Below are positions 1-8,636 of a stretch of 64,000 bases of DNA, piece after piece; position 1 is the first letter of the stretch, and each line of letters opens with the position of its first letter. The stretch is from IMG/VR virus record IMGVR_UViG_3300027741_000023, positions 93,084-157,083 of that record. One strand, given 5' to 3'. Source of the stretch: a virus. The translations under genes and the position numbers were made by a program. The notes under the pieces were generated by a model, which was not told where the DNA came from, did not search any database, and worked only from the letters and a program-made list of their open reading frames with translations.

Positions 1-2037
1 AAAGACGTATATGGCTCTTATGAGCCTCCCCACCTGTATGAAATTGTGAAGAAAAACGTGGCCACTGGCTTGTACACTCCGGAACTGCTGGAATGGTACG
101 ACCAAGCTGACTGGAATCGTATGCAGGACATGATAGATCATTCAAAAGATGAACAATACGGCTATGCTGCCATTGAGCAACTGATTGAAAAGTATCTAGT
201 AAAGAATCGTGCCACAAAGGAAACTTATGAAACTCCACAAATTAGATACATGGTCGCGGCCGCTACTGTATTTCACTCAGAAGAACCCAACACAGCAAGA
301 ATGCGATACATCAAAGAATATTACAATGCTGCAAGTGATGGTCTTTTTACTCTTGCTACTCCTGTTCTGGCTGGCCTGGGCACACCTACTAAACAATTTT
401 CAAGTTGCGTTCTTATTCGGTCTGATGACGACCTTGATAGTATCTTTGCTAGTGGTGAAATGATGGCCAAGTATGCCAGCAAACGTGCTGGCATTGGCCT
501 GGAAATTGGACGACTGCGACCATTAGGTAGCCCCATACGCGGCGGGGAGATCATGCATACTGGCATGATACCATTTTTGAAGAAATGGTTTGGTGACTTG
601 CGTAGTTGCTCACAAGGAGGAATCCGCAATGCTTCTGCTACTGTGTTTTATCCCATCTGGCATCATCAGTTTGATGATCTTATTGTTCTTAAGAATAACC
701 AAGGAACAGAAGAAACTCGGGTTCGACATATGGACTATGGAGTGGTACTTTCTGCCTTCTTCTGGAGAAGATTTAAAAACCGAGAAAACATAACTTTCTT
801 TGACCCCAACGAAGTTCCGGATCTATACGAAGCATTTTACAAAAATACTCAACAGTTTGAAGAGCTGTATGTGAAGTATGAAAAACGTAAAGATCTACGC
901 AAGAAGACCATGAGCGCAGAAGAAGTGTTCAAGTCGGGCATCTTGAAAGAGCGCACGGACACTGGCCGTATCTATCTAGTGTTCATTGACAATGTGATGA
1001 ATCAAGGACCATTTGATCCTGAATATCACACCATTTACCAGAGTAACTTATGCTGTGAAATACTTTTGCCAACAAAATCATTCAAAAGACTCGACGACCC
1101 CAAAGGACGTATCGCACTTTGCACACTTGGAAGCATCAACTGGGGAGCATTCCGTAATCCAGAAGATATGCGCCGTGCTTGCCGTATTCTACATCGCAGT
1201 CTTAACAACATATTGGATTACCAAGATTTTCTTTCCATCCAATCCAAACTAAGCAATGATGAGATTCGCCCATTGGGCATTGGTATCACTAACTTGGCAT
1301 ACTGGCATGCCAAACGCAATCTCAAATATGGTGACAAGGATGCACTGGCTGAACTCAAAACATGGATGGAACATCAAACATTCTATCTCACTGAAATGAG
1401 TGTTGAGCTAGCTAAGGAACGCGGCAAGTGTGTGGGTAGTGATCACACACGTTATGGGCAAGGCATGTTTCCTTGGGAATTACGTGCTAACGGAGTAAAC
1501 GAACTAACTGATTTTGCTCCTGAATTAGACTGGGAGCCATTACGTGCCGATATGAAACAGTATGGTGTACGCAATGCTACCAACGGTGCTGTGGCGCCTG
1601 TGGAATCCAGTTCAGTTGCTATCAACTCAACCAATGGTATTGAAATGCCAATGAGCCTAATCAGTGTAAAAGAATCCAAAGCAGGATCATTTGTACAGGT
1701 TGTTCCTGAATATCACAAGTTGAAAAATAAATATCAATTGATGTGGGAACAGAAAGATTGTGACGGTTATTTGAAAACAGCCGCAGTGATTGCAGCGTAT
1801 GTTGATCAATCAATCAGCACCAATACTTTTTACAATCCTGCGCATTTTCCAGATCGTAAAGTGCCCACCACTTTGATTGCTCGAAATCTTATGCAATCAC
1901 ATGCGTGGGGACTAAAAACTTTTTACTACAGCTTGATCAACAAGCAAGGTTCAAAAGCTGATGCAGAAATAGCACCTGCAATGTTGGAACCAATTGACTT
2001 TGACAACGAAGAAGATTGCGAAGCATGTAAACTATAA
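1..2037 (+). CDS. nrdA: Ribonucleoside-diphosphate reductase large subunit NrdA (5' end outside window)
   Basis: Catalytic alpha subunit of class Ia ribonucleotide reductase; makes dNDPs for phage DNA synthesis with the NrdB encoded 8 bases downstream. The frame is already open at base 1 (it reads KDVYGSYEPPHLYE), so roughly 75-80 N-terminal residues are missing and the GTG at 46 is not a real start. Active-site elements are all present: the redox cysteines in 'QFSSCVLI' (about 406) and 'LCTLGSINW' (about 1120), the radical motif N-L-C-C-E (about 1044-1058), the paired tyrosines of the radical path ('KTFYYSL', about 1921) and a C-terminal CEACKL tail with C-x-x-C for re-reduction by a glutaredoxin-type donor, one of which is encoded at 3773. 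Confidence 0.97.
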   Translation, partial: KDVYGSYEPPHLYEIVKKNVATGLYTPELLEWYDQADWNRMQDMIDHSKDEQYGYAAIEQLIEKYLVKNRATKETYETPQIRYMVAAATVFHSEEPNTARMRYIKEYYNAASDGLFTLATPVLAGLGTPTKQFSSCVLIRSDDDLDSIFASGEMMAKYASKRAGIGLEIGRLRPLGSPIRGGEIMHTGMIPFLKKWFGDLRSCSQGGIRNASATVFYPIWHHQFDDLIVLKNNQGTEETRVRHMDYGVVLSAFFWRRFKNRENITFFDPNEVPDLYEAFYKNTQQFEELYVKYEKRKDLRKKTMSAEEVFKSGILKERTDTGRIYLVFIDNVMNQGPFDPEYHTIYQSNLCCEILLPTKSFKRLDDPKGRIALCTLGSINWGAFRNPEDMRRACRILHRSLNNILDYQDFLSIQSKLSNDEIRPLGIGITNLAYWHAKRNLKYGDKDALAELKTWMEHQTFYLTEMSVELAKERGKCVGSDHTRYGQGMFPWELRANGVNELTDFAPELDWEPLRADMKQYGVRNATNGAVAPVESSSVAINSTNGIEMPMSLISVKESKAGSFVQVVPEYHKLKNKYQLMWEQKDCDGYLKTAAVIAAYVDQSISTNTFYNPAHFPDRKVPTTLIARNLMQSHAWGLKTFYYSLINKQGSKADAEIAPAMLEPIDFDNEEDCEACKL

Positions 2038-2045
2038 AGAACAAT

Positions 2046-3146
2046 ATGTCACAAGCACAATACAATTTACACACCAAAACAGATTATCTAAATCGAAAGA
2101 TGTTTCTGGACCCAGCAGGGCCAGTAACTATTCAACGCTTTGAAGAAGTCAAGTATAAAAAGATTGCAGACTTTGAAGCCACTGCACGTGGTTTCTTCTG
2201 GCAACCTGAAGAAATCAGCCTCAGCAAAGATGCCAATGACTTTAAGGATGCCAGCGATGCTGTCAAGCATATTTTTACCAGCAATCTGTTGCGTCAGACT
2301 GCCCTGGACAGTTTGCAAGGACGTGGTCCTACACAAGTATTCACTCCAGTATGCAGCTTGCCAGAAGTAGAAGCATTGATGTACAACTGGGGATTCTTTG
2401 AAACAAACATTCACTCGAAGAGTTACAGTCATATCATTCGTAATATCTACAACGTGCCTAAAGATGTTTTCAATACCATTCATGACACAACCGAAATTGT
2501 AGACATGGCATCTAGTGTAGGCCAATATTACGATGACCTGCACCGAATCAACTGCGCAAAAGAGCTGGGCCAACCAGTAGAAGAAATTGAACATGTTCGT
2601 GCAGTCTGGATGGCATTGCATGCCAGCTATGCATTGGAAGCATTCCGCTTCATGGTATCGTTTGCCACAAGCCTTGCCATGGTTGAAAACAAGATCTTCA
2701 TTGGCAATGGCAATATCATTGGATTGATTTTGCAAGACGAATTGCTGCACAAAGGGTGGACAGCATATCTCATCAACCAAGTGGTCAAAGAAGACAGTCG
2801 GTTTGCTGCTGCCAAAGAAGCTTGCGAAGCAGAAGTATATGCCTTGTATCTGGACGTGATTCGCGAAGAAAAAGCCTGGGCTGATTACTTGTTCAAGATG
2901 GGGCCAGTGATTGGACTCAATGCCAACATTCTCAAAGACTTTGTGGATTACACAGCAGTTGGTGCGCTCAAAGACATTGGTATCAAGTATCAAGCAGTGG
3001 CACCACGTAGCACACCTATTCCTTGGTTTAACAAACATTCGGACACGTCAAAGAAACAAACTGCACTGCAAGAGAATGAATCAACTAACTATGTTATTGG
3101 AGTCATGAGTGAAAGCCTGGACTACGATCAACTACCTAGTTTATAA
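2046..3146 (+). CDS. nrdB: Ribonucleoside-diphosphate reductase small subunit NrdB
   Basis: Diiron/tyrosyl-radical beta subunit that generates the radical used by NrdA. It is 366 aa, normal for class Ia NrdB. Metal ligands can be read in order: Asp in 'TALDSLQ', Glu and His in 'FFETNIHSKSYSHI' (whose Tyr is the radical tyrosine), Glu in 'ALEAFRFMV', and Glu/His in 'LILQDELLHKGW'. The C-terminal tail ('YDQLPSL') is the usual flexible NrdA-docking peptide. It directly follows nrdA and precedes a GNAT-like gene and glutaredoxin, forming one nucleotide-metabolism operon. All key residues are intact. Confidence 0.97.
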   Translation: MSQAQYNLHTKTDYLNRKMFLDPAGPVTIQRFEEVKYKKIADFEATARGFFWQPEEISLSKDANDFKDASDAVKHIFTSNLLRQTALDSLQGRGPTQVFTPVCSLPEVEALMYNWGFFETNIHSKSYSHIIRNIYNVPKDVFNTIHDTTEIVDMASSVGQYYDDLHRINCAKELGQPVEEIEHVRAVWMALHASYALEAFRFMVSFATSLAMVENKIFIGNGNIIGLILQDELLHKGWTAYLINQVVKEDSRFAAAKEACEAEVYALYLDVIREEKAWADYLFKMGPVIGLNANILKDFVDYTAVGALKDIGIKYQAVAPRSTPIPWFNKHSDTSKKQTALQENESTNYVIGVMSESLDYDQLPSL

Positions 3147-3155
3147 AGGAATATC

Positions 3156-3767
3156 ATGAAACTAAAAGAATTACGATCAGTAGAGCCCAAAGACTCTTTG
3201 GGTATGTTAGGTAATAAGGATGCCAAACTGAAAAAACTTGAGGGAAATATTAGTCCATTACCTAACAGCGATTATTATTACGCAATAGTTCCTAGTATGA
3301 GTTATGGCGCCAAAGGAACGGATGAAGATGTTTGCTTGTTAAGCCCGGATAAACAACTTATCGGCATATTGACAGTGCAAATATCAGGAGATACGGCCTA
3401 TGTTATGGGATTAGAAATAGATCATGCGTGGAGAAATAAAGGATTGGCCACAAGTTTATATGGAATATTGTTATCAATAGAACACCTTGACATTGTGTCA
3501 GATTCTAGTCAAACACCGGGCGGTGCAAGAACCTGGGTAAGTCTTAGCAAGATACCGGGCGTAGAAGTCCGAGGGTTGGTTTATAATCCTACCCCAGAAC
3601 AAATAGAAATGTTGGGAGCATCAAAATTTGGAGGTACTTCATATACATTTCCGGTAAGTTTGGTAAACAATCATCTGGTTCCATCTGCTTCGGCAGAAAC
3701 AGATTTATATTCATCAGCTGTGAGAAACGACTATAAATTGATAGCACTATATAACACGAAAGGATAA
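3156..3767 (+). CDS. GNAT-like acetyltransferase domain protein
   Basis: 203 aa. The central part (about residues 60-110) resembles the GNAT acetyl-CoA fold: strand 'KQLIGILTVQI', strand 'AYVMGLEIDHAWRNKGLAT' with the R-x-x-G-x-A pyrophosphate-binding motif, then helix 'SLYGILLSIEHL'. The N and C termini have no recognised match and the substrate is unknown. Good ribosome site (AAGGAA) before the ATG; lies 9 bases after nrdB and 5 before glutaredoxin, so probably co-transcribed with the reductase genes. T4-like phages often carry unrelated small insertions at this place. Confidence 0.6.
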   Translation: MKLKELRSVEPKDSLGMLGNKDAKLKKLEGNISPLPNSDYYYAIVPSMSYGAKGTDEDVCLLSPDKQLIGILTVQISGDTAYVMGLEIDHAWRNKGLATSLYGILLSIEHLDIVSDSSQTPGGARTWVSLSKIPGVEVRGLVYNPTPEQIEMLGASKFGGTSYTFPVSLVNNHLVPSASAETDLYSSAVRNDYKLIALYNTKG

Positions 3768-3772
3768 CAAAA

Positions 3773-4018
3773 ATGAAAGCCATCGTCTGGTCAAAAGACA
3801 ATTGCACATTCTGCAATCAAGCCAAAGCCTTGTTGGAGCAGCGGAACATTGCATATGAAGAACGGAAAATTGGGTCAGGATACACCCGAGAAGACTTGCT
3901 GGAAGCAGTGCCCACAGCAAGAACAGTACCACAGATTTTTGTGAACAACAATCACGTTGGCGGATTCACAGAACTGAGAAAATACATCGAAGAAACCGCC
4001 GGCGGATACGGAGATTAA
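3773..4018 (+). CDS. Glutaredoxin
   Basis: 81-aa glutaredoxin with the active site C-T-F-C at residues 12-15 and the cis-proline/glutathione-binding segment 'TVPQIFVNNNHVGGFTEL'. It is the likely reductant of the C-terminal C-x-x-C of the phage NrdA, as in T4 where the thioredoxin/glutaredoxin NrdC serves the phage reductase. Operon with nrdA-nrdB; its stop codon abuts the next start at 4019. Confidence 0.93.
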   Translation: MKAIVWSKDNCTFCNQAKALLEQRNIAYEERKIGSGYTREDLLEAVPTARTVPQIFVNNNHVGGFTELRKYIEETAGGYGD

Positions 4019-4309
4019 ATGTTAATAGACAAAGGCGTTAGTGCAGGCGAAGTGGTCACACTCAAACTCACATCAGGTGAGGAATTGGTAGCAAGACTCA
4101 ATGAGGAAACAGCTACACATTACAAACTGTCAAAGCCCATGGTGATTGCCATGGGTGCCAAAGGACCAGGACTCATGCCGTACTTGTTTACTGTGGCACC
4201 CGACAAGGATATCAACTTGAGCAAAGCCACAGTAACAGTGGCAGTGGCCAGCGACAAATCATTTGCTGACCAATACATGCAAAGCACTACTAGCATACAT
4301 TTGGGCTGA
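4019..4309 (+). CDS. Small conserved phage protein (Sm-like barrel candidate)
   Basis: 96 aa, starting on the base after the glutaredoxin stop. The N-terminal part 'VVTLKLTSGEELVARL' followed by 'LSKPMVIAMG' reads as an SH3/Sm-like small beta-barrel, as in short phage proteins next to glutaredoxin or nrd genes. A Sm-like fold is my inference from strand pattern; no catalytic residues are evident and the function is unknown. Confidence 0.6.
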   Translation: MLIDKGVSAGEVVTLKLTSGEELVARLNEETATHYKLSKPMVIAMGAKGPGLMPYLFTVAPDKDINLSKATVTVAVASDKSFADQYMQSTTSIHLG

Positions 4310-4323
4310 CACGAGTTTTTGCT

Positions 4324-4342
4324 CCCATAAATACCATATGGG
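4324..4342 (+). promoter_or_regulatory. Inverted repeat with TAAATAC element spanning a start codon
   Basis: CCCATA (4324-4329) and TATGGG (4337-4342) are perfect inverted arms around AATACCA. The element TAAATAC (4328-4334) resembles the T4 late promoter core TATAAATA. The ATG of the next gene (4338) lies in the 3' arm and no Shine-Dalgarno sequence is visible. Could be a late promoter, a start-site hairpin, or both. Confidence 0.4.
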
Positions 4343-4553
4343 ACATAGATTTGTAATCATGCGGCGTGATAAAATTGAAACATACGATTGCTATGACCAT
4401 GTCCCAGATGATCTAGACCATGTGATAGAGTTTGTTCCTGAAATTCCTCCAGGGCCTCACACTCAACAGCAGCACGATGAAATTGATTCATGGCTAGACC
4501 ATTTTAATACACTCATGGAGAAGGCATATGCGACCAGTGGCAAGATTGGGTGA
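4338..4553 (+). CDS. Small hypothetical protein upstream of PAAR
   Basis: 71 aa, acidic, no recognised domain. The frame is open from 4263, but that would overlap the preceding gene; the ATG at 4338, just after the TAAATAC element, is preferred (protein begins MGHRFVIMRRDKIETYD). It overlaps the start of the PAAR gene (4528) by 26 bases, so the two are probably translationally coupled and it may serve tail-tip assembly. Function unknown. Confidence 0.6.
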   Translation: MGHRFVIMRRDKIETYDCYDHVPDDLDHVIEFVPEIPPGPHTQQQHDEIDSWLDHFNTLMEKAYATSGKIG

Positions 4554-4815
4554 TCAAGGAGTTCCACATTGTAGCGGATTCAGCATTGCCACGGGCAGTT
4601 CTACAGTATTTGTTAACTCAAAACCAGCAGCTAGAGTTGGAGATCAGAGCACTCCTCATCTTAGACCAGGTAGTCCATGCCCCACACATGTTGCTCCTAT
4701 TTCTAGTGGAAGTTCTACAGTATTTGTTGATGGCAGTCCTCTAGCAAGAGTAGGCGACGGGCTTGCTGGTTGCACAGCAGTGGCCTCGGGCAGTTCGGAT
4801 GTATTTGCAGGATAA
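4528..4815 (+). CDS. PAAR-repeat spike-tip protein
   Basis: 95-aa PAAR protein, which caps the central spike of contractile tails and type VI secretion needles with a metal-bound sharp tip. Internal repeats are clear: 'RPVARLGDQ', 'SKPAARVGDQSTPH', 'GSPLARVGDG', each tied to a 'SGSSTVFV(N/D)' strand. Candidate zinc ligands are His and Cys in 'VPHCSG', 'STPHLRP', 'CPTH' and 'AGCTA'. Position immediately before a 640-aa virion-type gene supports a baseplate hub/spike module in a myovirus. Confidence 0.9.
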   Translation: MRPVARLGDQGVPHCSGFSIATGSSTVFVNSKPAARVGDQSTPHLRPGSPCPTHVAPISSGSSTVFVDGSPLARVGDGLAGCTAVASGSSDVFAG

Positions 4816-4818
4816 CAC

Positions 4819-6741
4819 ATGGCCACTGGTATACTAACTCCTTTACAAATGATTGCTGGTGCAGCACTGAACAACAATAGCGGCGTTCACATTGCAAATA
4901 CGTGGACAGCAGCGGTGAATTCATATACTGGTACAACATTACTCACGCCATTCTTTGCGGCCGTGGCTGGAGCACCAGGGGCCAATATCAGTGAGGCCAC
5001 ATTGATCAGCATGTTCACATTTTGTGCCAGTACTGTGCCAGCATTGGCCGATAATACACCTGCTGCATATAGTAGTCTTGGTACAAATATTTCTACTGGA
5101 TTTACTGGAGTAGTAACTACTCAAGGCAACAGTTATCTTGGCAACGGCAACAACAACATATTTGCACAAGTATTTCCGGCAGCACAGGGATATGTGGTTG
5201 CTACGAATAGTTATATCAATACCAGCATTAATAGTCAAACTTATTTGGGATCAACATTCACCAGCATGAACAGTTTGATCACTGGCAATCTCAGTGATTC
5301 CACATTGGCCATGCAATCATTTGGTACCGATCTAACTGCATTGGGACAAATGATTGATCTCAACAATCTTGGTAACTTTGGATCACCTGCTGCATTGTTA
5401 CGTCAATTGGCCACTCTGACCAATATCACGCCTGGGGTGAACAATGCATTAACGCAAGCTGGAATCAATCAAGCCAACATCAATGACATAGTAAACCCCA
5501 ATGTTAATGTTGATAACAATGTACAACGACTGGCATACCAGGGCATGCTAAATGTCACAGGTACAGACCTAGAGCAAGTGTTGGCAGTATTTGGAATAAA
5601 AACTCCTAACATAACTACCATGGCTGATTTGTTAAATCCTGTTAAGATTTTCCCCAACAGTTATCCAAGTCTTACTGTGAGAACTTACAGTCAAGATACA
5701 TCAAGTGTATTGCGGGCAATCTACGATAACAATCAAGATACTGTAAATTCAAAACTGTTGATTTATTTGCCGCAATATATTTTGGTTACCGGCAGCAGCA
5801 ATATGATCACATATCAACAACTGAGTTTGATTGTACCACCAGACCAAGCACTGGCGTCCAAAGCTATTCAAGTCAGTTTGCAACAGATCAAGAACATTAA
5901 TAATATGAGTTTGACACAGTTGGCCGCAGCGTTTATCAACATGCAGACCACCCGAGATCTTGATCTCATCAGTTCGTTGCCGGAGGCGGTACCTCCATCT
6001 GTGGCAGCATTTTATTCCAGTACATATGCAACCGGATCAGGACCTGATGGAACATTGGTCATAACAGATCTGTTGGGAGCAGCAGTGGGAGTACCATTTA
6101 CCGGTAATCTTACCAATGTTACCACTACAATCAACAGCATGACTTCAGATGGAATTTTAAACACATTGATTGAGATTTATGTTCGAATGCAATCCGCAGT
6201 AGATGGAGTGTACAATGTAGGCAATTTGGTAATTATTCCCCCTGGCCCAGGAGCAGGCACATACGACAATGCTGATGCTGCATTAAACGCATTGATTAGT
6301 GCTGCTGCTGCAGAAGTTGTTGTAATTGAAAACTCGTACCCTACACAATCTTCAGTGTTGAACAGTAATTTCATTGCCATGGCGGCAAATCTCAGTTCAG
6401 AACTTACCAATCTATCATTGGCCAGCATAGACATAGCCAATTTGTCAACAACCGGTCGTGGCCCGATCATGAGCTTTGTACAGAGTCTGCCCGATTATGG
6501 AATCAACACTGAACAAAACGGTCCAGCTCAGTTTCTTGAATCAGTGGCGGATCTTGACACACAAGGTGGGCAAGCCATAGTGGCCTGTTTGAGAGAAGGC
6601 AAAAATGTATCAGCATTAGATGCTGCCGGAGCCGGACAAGACACAGTGATTCCTAGCACACCCAGTTCGGTTCCTCCACGTGCAAAATTGATTCCGAGCA
6701 GATACACCGACGCAGAAGCAGCCAATTTGGTTGTAAAATAG
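4819..6741 (+). CDS. Virion structural protein, probably tail/baseplate associated
   Basis: 640 aa, rich in Ala, Asn, Ser and Thr, low in charged residues and without signal peptide or catalytic motif, a composition usual for phage tail proteins. It follows the PAAR gene after 3 bases and is followed by the next transcription unit, so it closes a tail-tip operon. The middle has long helices alternating with Asn/Thr-rich strands ('NNNSGVH', 'NGNNNIFAQVF'). I do not recognise a family. Role in the baseplate is inferred from neighbour and composition. Confidence 0.7.
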   Translation: MATGILTPLQMIAGAALNNNSGVHIANTWTAAVNSYTGTTLLTPFFAAVAGAPGANISEATLISMFTFCASTVPALADNTPAAYSSLGTNISTGFTGVVTTQGNSYLGNGNNNIFAQVFPAAQGYVVATNSYINTSINSQTYLGSTFTSMNSLITGNLSDSTLAMQSFGTDLTALGQMIDLNNLGNFGSPAALLRQLATLTNITPGVNNALTQAGINQANINDIVNPNVNVDNNVQRLAYQGMLNVTGTDLEQVLAVFGIKTPNITTMADLLNPVKIFPNSYPSLTVRTYSQDTSSVLRAIYDNNQDTVNSKLLIYLPQYILVTGSSNMITYQQLSLIVPPDQALASKAIQVSLQQIKNINNMSLTQLAAAFINMQTTRDLDLISSLPEAVPPSVAAFYSSTYATGSGPDGTLVITDLLGAAVGVPFTGNLTNVTTTINSMTSDGILNTLIEIYVRMQSAVDGVYNVGNLVIIPPGPGAGTYDNADAALNALISAAAAEVVVIENSYPTQSSVLNSNFIAMAANLSSELTNLSLASIDIANLSTTGRGPIMSFVQSLPDYGINTEQNGPAQFLESVADLDTQGGQAIVACLREGKNVSALDAAGAGQDTVIPSTPSSVPPRAKLIPSRYTDAEAANLVVK

Positions 6742-6759
6742 AAATCATGCTGCTATACT
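6731..6759 (+). promoter_or_regulatory. Sigma70-type promoter of the porin gene
   Basis: TTGTAA (6731-6736), 17-base spacer, TATACT (6754-6759). The -35 overlaps the last codons of the upstream gene. Transcription would start near 6766, giving a leader of about 50 bases before the porin ATG. Confidence 0.6.
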
Positions 6760-6773
6760 AGCTAAGTAGAATG

Positions 6774-6785
6774 TACCAATTGGTA
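6774..6785. promoter_or_regulatory. 12-base palindrome in porin leader
   Basis: TACCAATTGGTA is a perfect palindrome about 15 bases past the porin -10. Its position just downstream of the predicted start fits an operator, but it is short and may be chance. Confidence 0.3.
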
Positions 6786-6816
6786 TATAACAACAACTTT
6801 TTAAAAGGAAAACTTC

Positions 6817-7716
6817 ATGAAGAAATATGCTTTACTACTGGCCCTGGCATTGGCCGCAGGTTTTGCTCAGGCACAGACCACCCCTCAAGTCAGCGTCTAT
6901 GGCAAAGTGCGTGAGTATCAAGAATCTTATACCTTGGGCACAGCTAGCGCATTAACACGTTTGACCAATGATTCCAGTCGCTTGGGCTTCCGAGCCACAG
7001 CTGATGTTGGCAACGGTATCACTGCCAGTGCTGTGATTGAAACTGGTATTGGTATGGATGCACCTGGCGCTACCACATTGGGCGATCGTACCTCCGTTTT
7101 TAGCCTGAGCAACAGCTTGGGTTCGGTTGGTGTAGGGCGTGACCAGCACTCAGTGGTTCGTGTGTTGAACAACTTTGACGTGATGGAAAATACCTATGGT
7201 ACTACCGTACCTGCTATCCACAGCGCACAAGGTAGCCGTTTGCAAAACGCAGTGTTCTTGAGCACAGCAACAGTGGCCGGATTCAAAGTCAACTATGTAA
7301 TGGCCAATAGCGAAACAGCTGGTGTGACCAATGTACAAACTGCCAGCATTGATTATGCAGCCGGTCCAGTTGCTGCTACCTTGGCACGTTACGACAACAG
7401 CACAAACAGCGCAAGCACCATCCTGGGTGCCAAGTACACCGTGGCTGCTACAGGTACCACAGTGTTTGGTATGTATAGCGATGACACAGTGTCAGGTGTG
7501 AGCACCACAGGTAAGAGCGTGGGTGTTCGTCAAGCCGTTACCCCACAATTTGCAGTATTAGGAGGCTACGGTGAAACTAGTAGTGGTGTAACTGCCAAAA
7601 CACTTGGTGTGGCTTACTCAATGAGCAAGGCACTTACTGTGCATGGACGTTGGAGTTTCACTGATGCTGCAACAGATGTCACACAATATGGTGTTGGGGT
7701 TGAATACAATTTCTAA
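6817..7716 (+). CDS. Outer-membrane porin, Burkholderiales type
   Basis: 299-aa trimeric general porin homologue. Signal peptide MKKYALLLALALAAGFAQA with A-Q-A cleavage, mature start around QTTPQVSVYGKV; then alternating amphipathic strands ('SSRLGFRATADVGNGITASA', 'SVGVGRDQHSVV', 'KVNYVMANSE') and a C-terminal 'YGVGVEYNF' ending in the terminal Phe recognised by the Bam complex. It is shorter than the usual 330-400 aa, so some strands or loops may be reduced. It has its own promoter and terminator, i.e. a self-contained moron-like unit, probably of host origin. Possible roles are nutrient uptake during infection or masking/replacing a host receptor porin. Confidence 0.92.
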   Translation: MKKYALLLALALAAGFAQAQTTPQVSVYGKVREYQESYTLGTASALTRLTNDSSRLGFRATADVGNGITASAVIETGIGMDAPGATTLGDRTSVFSLSNSLGSVGVGRDQHSVVRVLNNFDVMENTYGTTVPAIHSAQGSRLQNAVFLSTATVAGFKVNYVMANSETAGVTNVQTASIDYAAGPVAATLARYDNSTNSASTILGAKYTVAATGTTVFGMYSDDTVSGVSTTGKSVGVRQAVTPQFAVLGGYGETSSGVTAKTLGVAYSMSKALTVHGRWSFTDAATDVTQYGVGVEYNF

Positions 7717-7760
7717 ATTGCCAACTGTAGTTTGCGACAAAATGTCGCAAAATAACCACA

Positions 7761-7788
7761 AAAACCCTGCCCTGTGCAGGGTTTTTTT
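7761..7788 (+). terminator. Rho-independent terminator after porin
   Basis: AAAACCCTGC pairs with GCAGGGTTTT around a CCTGT loop and is followed by a T-run. Nearly the same hairpin recurs at 40811-40837. Confidence 0.9.
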
Positions 7789-7814
7789 GTTGCAAAAAAC
7801 CCACAATATCGCGG

Positions 7815-7843
7815 TTGACCGAAATTGGCAGATCGGGTATAAT
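7815..7843 (+). promoter_or_regulatory. Consensus promoter of the TTGACC family
   Basis: TTGACC (7815-7820), 17-base spacer, TATAAT (7838-7843), extended to TATAATACATACAT. The spacer shares 'TTGGCAGATC' with 48425-48434, and a near copy is at 8097. Drives the TTG-start gene at 7873. Confidence 0.9.
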
Positions 7844-7872
7844 ACATACATAAACAGCAAACGAGGTTCAAA

Positions 7873-8091
7873 TTGAAAGCAAAAATCCTGATTACTTCCA
7901 TGGAAAACATGCGATTGTTTCAAGGTAAGTTGCCTACCAAGCGTTGGGGTTTTTGTGAGATTGTGCGTAAGGTAACTATTGAACCTTGCCCGCACGGCCT
8001 CTATGAACACTATGGCTACATTGTAGTCGCTGGCAAAAAAATCCGTGTGGCCAACAGTGATCGCATCAATCCTTTGTTTGAGATCCGTTAA
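7873..8091 (+). CDS. Small hypothetical protein, TTG start
   Basis: 72 aa (MKAKILITSMENMRLFQG...). No ATG or GTG fits; the TTG at 7873 with GAGG 8-11 bases upstream is the probable start. It sits alone between two near-identical promoters (7815 and 8097). Basic N terminus and a 'HYGYIVVAGKKIRVAN' strand pair suggest a small beta-barrel. Function unknown. Confidence 0.65.
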   Translation: MKAKILITSMENMRLFQGKLPTKRWGFCEIVRKVTIEPCPHGLYEHYGYIVVAGKKIRVANSDRINPLFEIR

Positions 8092-8096
8092 AACGG

Positions 8097-8125
8097 TTGA
8101 CCAGAATCGGCAGATCAGGTATAAT
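8097..8125 (+). promoter_or_regulatory. Consensus promoter of the TTGACC family
   Basis: TTGACC (8097-8102), 17-base spacer, TATAAT (8120-8125) followed by ACACACAT. Starts 5 bases after the stop of the preceding gene. Confidence 0.9.
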
Positions 8126-8155
8126 ACACACATAGACAGCAACAAGGAGCACCAG

Positions 8156-8554
8156 ATGGACTACCGCAACATGATGGATACCGCAAAAGGACTAGAGTTG
8201 ATGAAGGGCAAGACCTTTGTCCAGGTGACTGGGTCAGTTGGCTCAGGCGAGATGCTGTTCGTGACCGCAGAGGGCGAGCAGTTCTTGTTTAGCCACTATC
8301 AGGACTGCTGTGAGAGCGTGGACATCAACGACATTGTTGGTGACCTGCAGGACCTGGTGGGCGAGCCTTTGTTGATCGCAGAGGAAGTTTCGGGTGTGAC
8401 TGAGCCAGACGAAGAGCACTACGAGTCTTACACCTATACCTTCTACAAGTTTGCTACCCGTAAGGGCTATGTGGATGTTCGTTGGTTGGGCGAGTCAAAC
8501 GGCTACTACAGCGAGTCTGTGGACCTGTTTGTAGAGGGAGTGGCTGTGGCATAA
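8156..8554 (+). CDS. DUF7448-like conserved phage protein
   Basis: 132 aa. The ATG at 8156 has a strong AAGGAG site 10 bases upstream; the longer frame from 8045 would overlap the promoter and is rejected. The C-terminal half 'FYKFATRKGYVDVRWLGESN' followed by 'GYYSESVDLF' is a signature I associate with the DUF7448 family of phage and plasmid proteins of unknown role. Single-gene unit with its own promoter. Confidence 0.75.
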   Translation: MDYRNMMDTAKGLELMKGKTFVQVTGSVGSGEMLFVTAEGEQFLFSHYQDCCESVDINDIVGDLQDLVGEPLLIAEEVSGVTEPDEEHYESYTYTFYKFATRKGYVDVRWLGESNGYYSESVDLFVEGVAVA

Positions 8555-8582
8555 AACCCACAGTTTATCCTGAAGGATTTGG

Positions 8583-8611
8583 TTGACCGGTATTGCATTT
8601 CCGGTTATAAT
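8583..8611 (+). promoter_or_regulatory. Consensus promoter of the TTGACC family
   Basis: TTGACC (8583-8588), 17-base spacer, TATAAT (8606-8611) continued by ACATACAT. Confidence 0.9.
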
Positions 8612-8636
8612 ACATACATCGCAACAAGGAGTGCTT

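Noticed and set aside
2088-3038. 316-aa ORF on the minus strand opposite nrdB
   Set aside because: nrdB is fully supported by catalytic residues; the shadow has random composition with many Cys/His/Phe.
7865-7878. GGTTCAAATT as a tRNA T-loop
   Set aside because: No acceptor or anticodon arms around it; it lies between a promoter and a TTG start. No tRNA was found in the window by eye.
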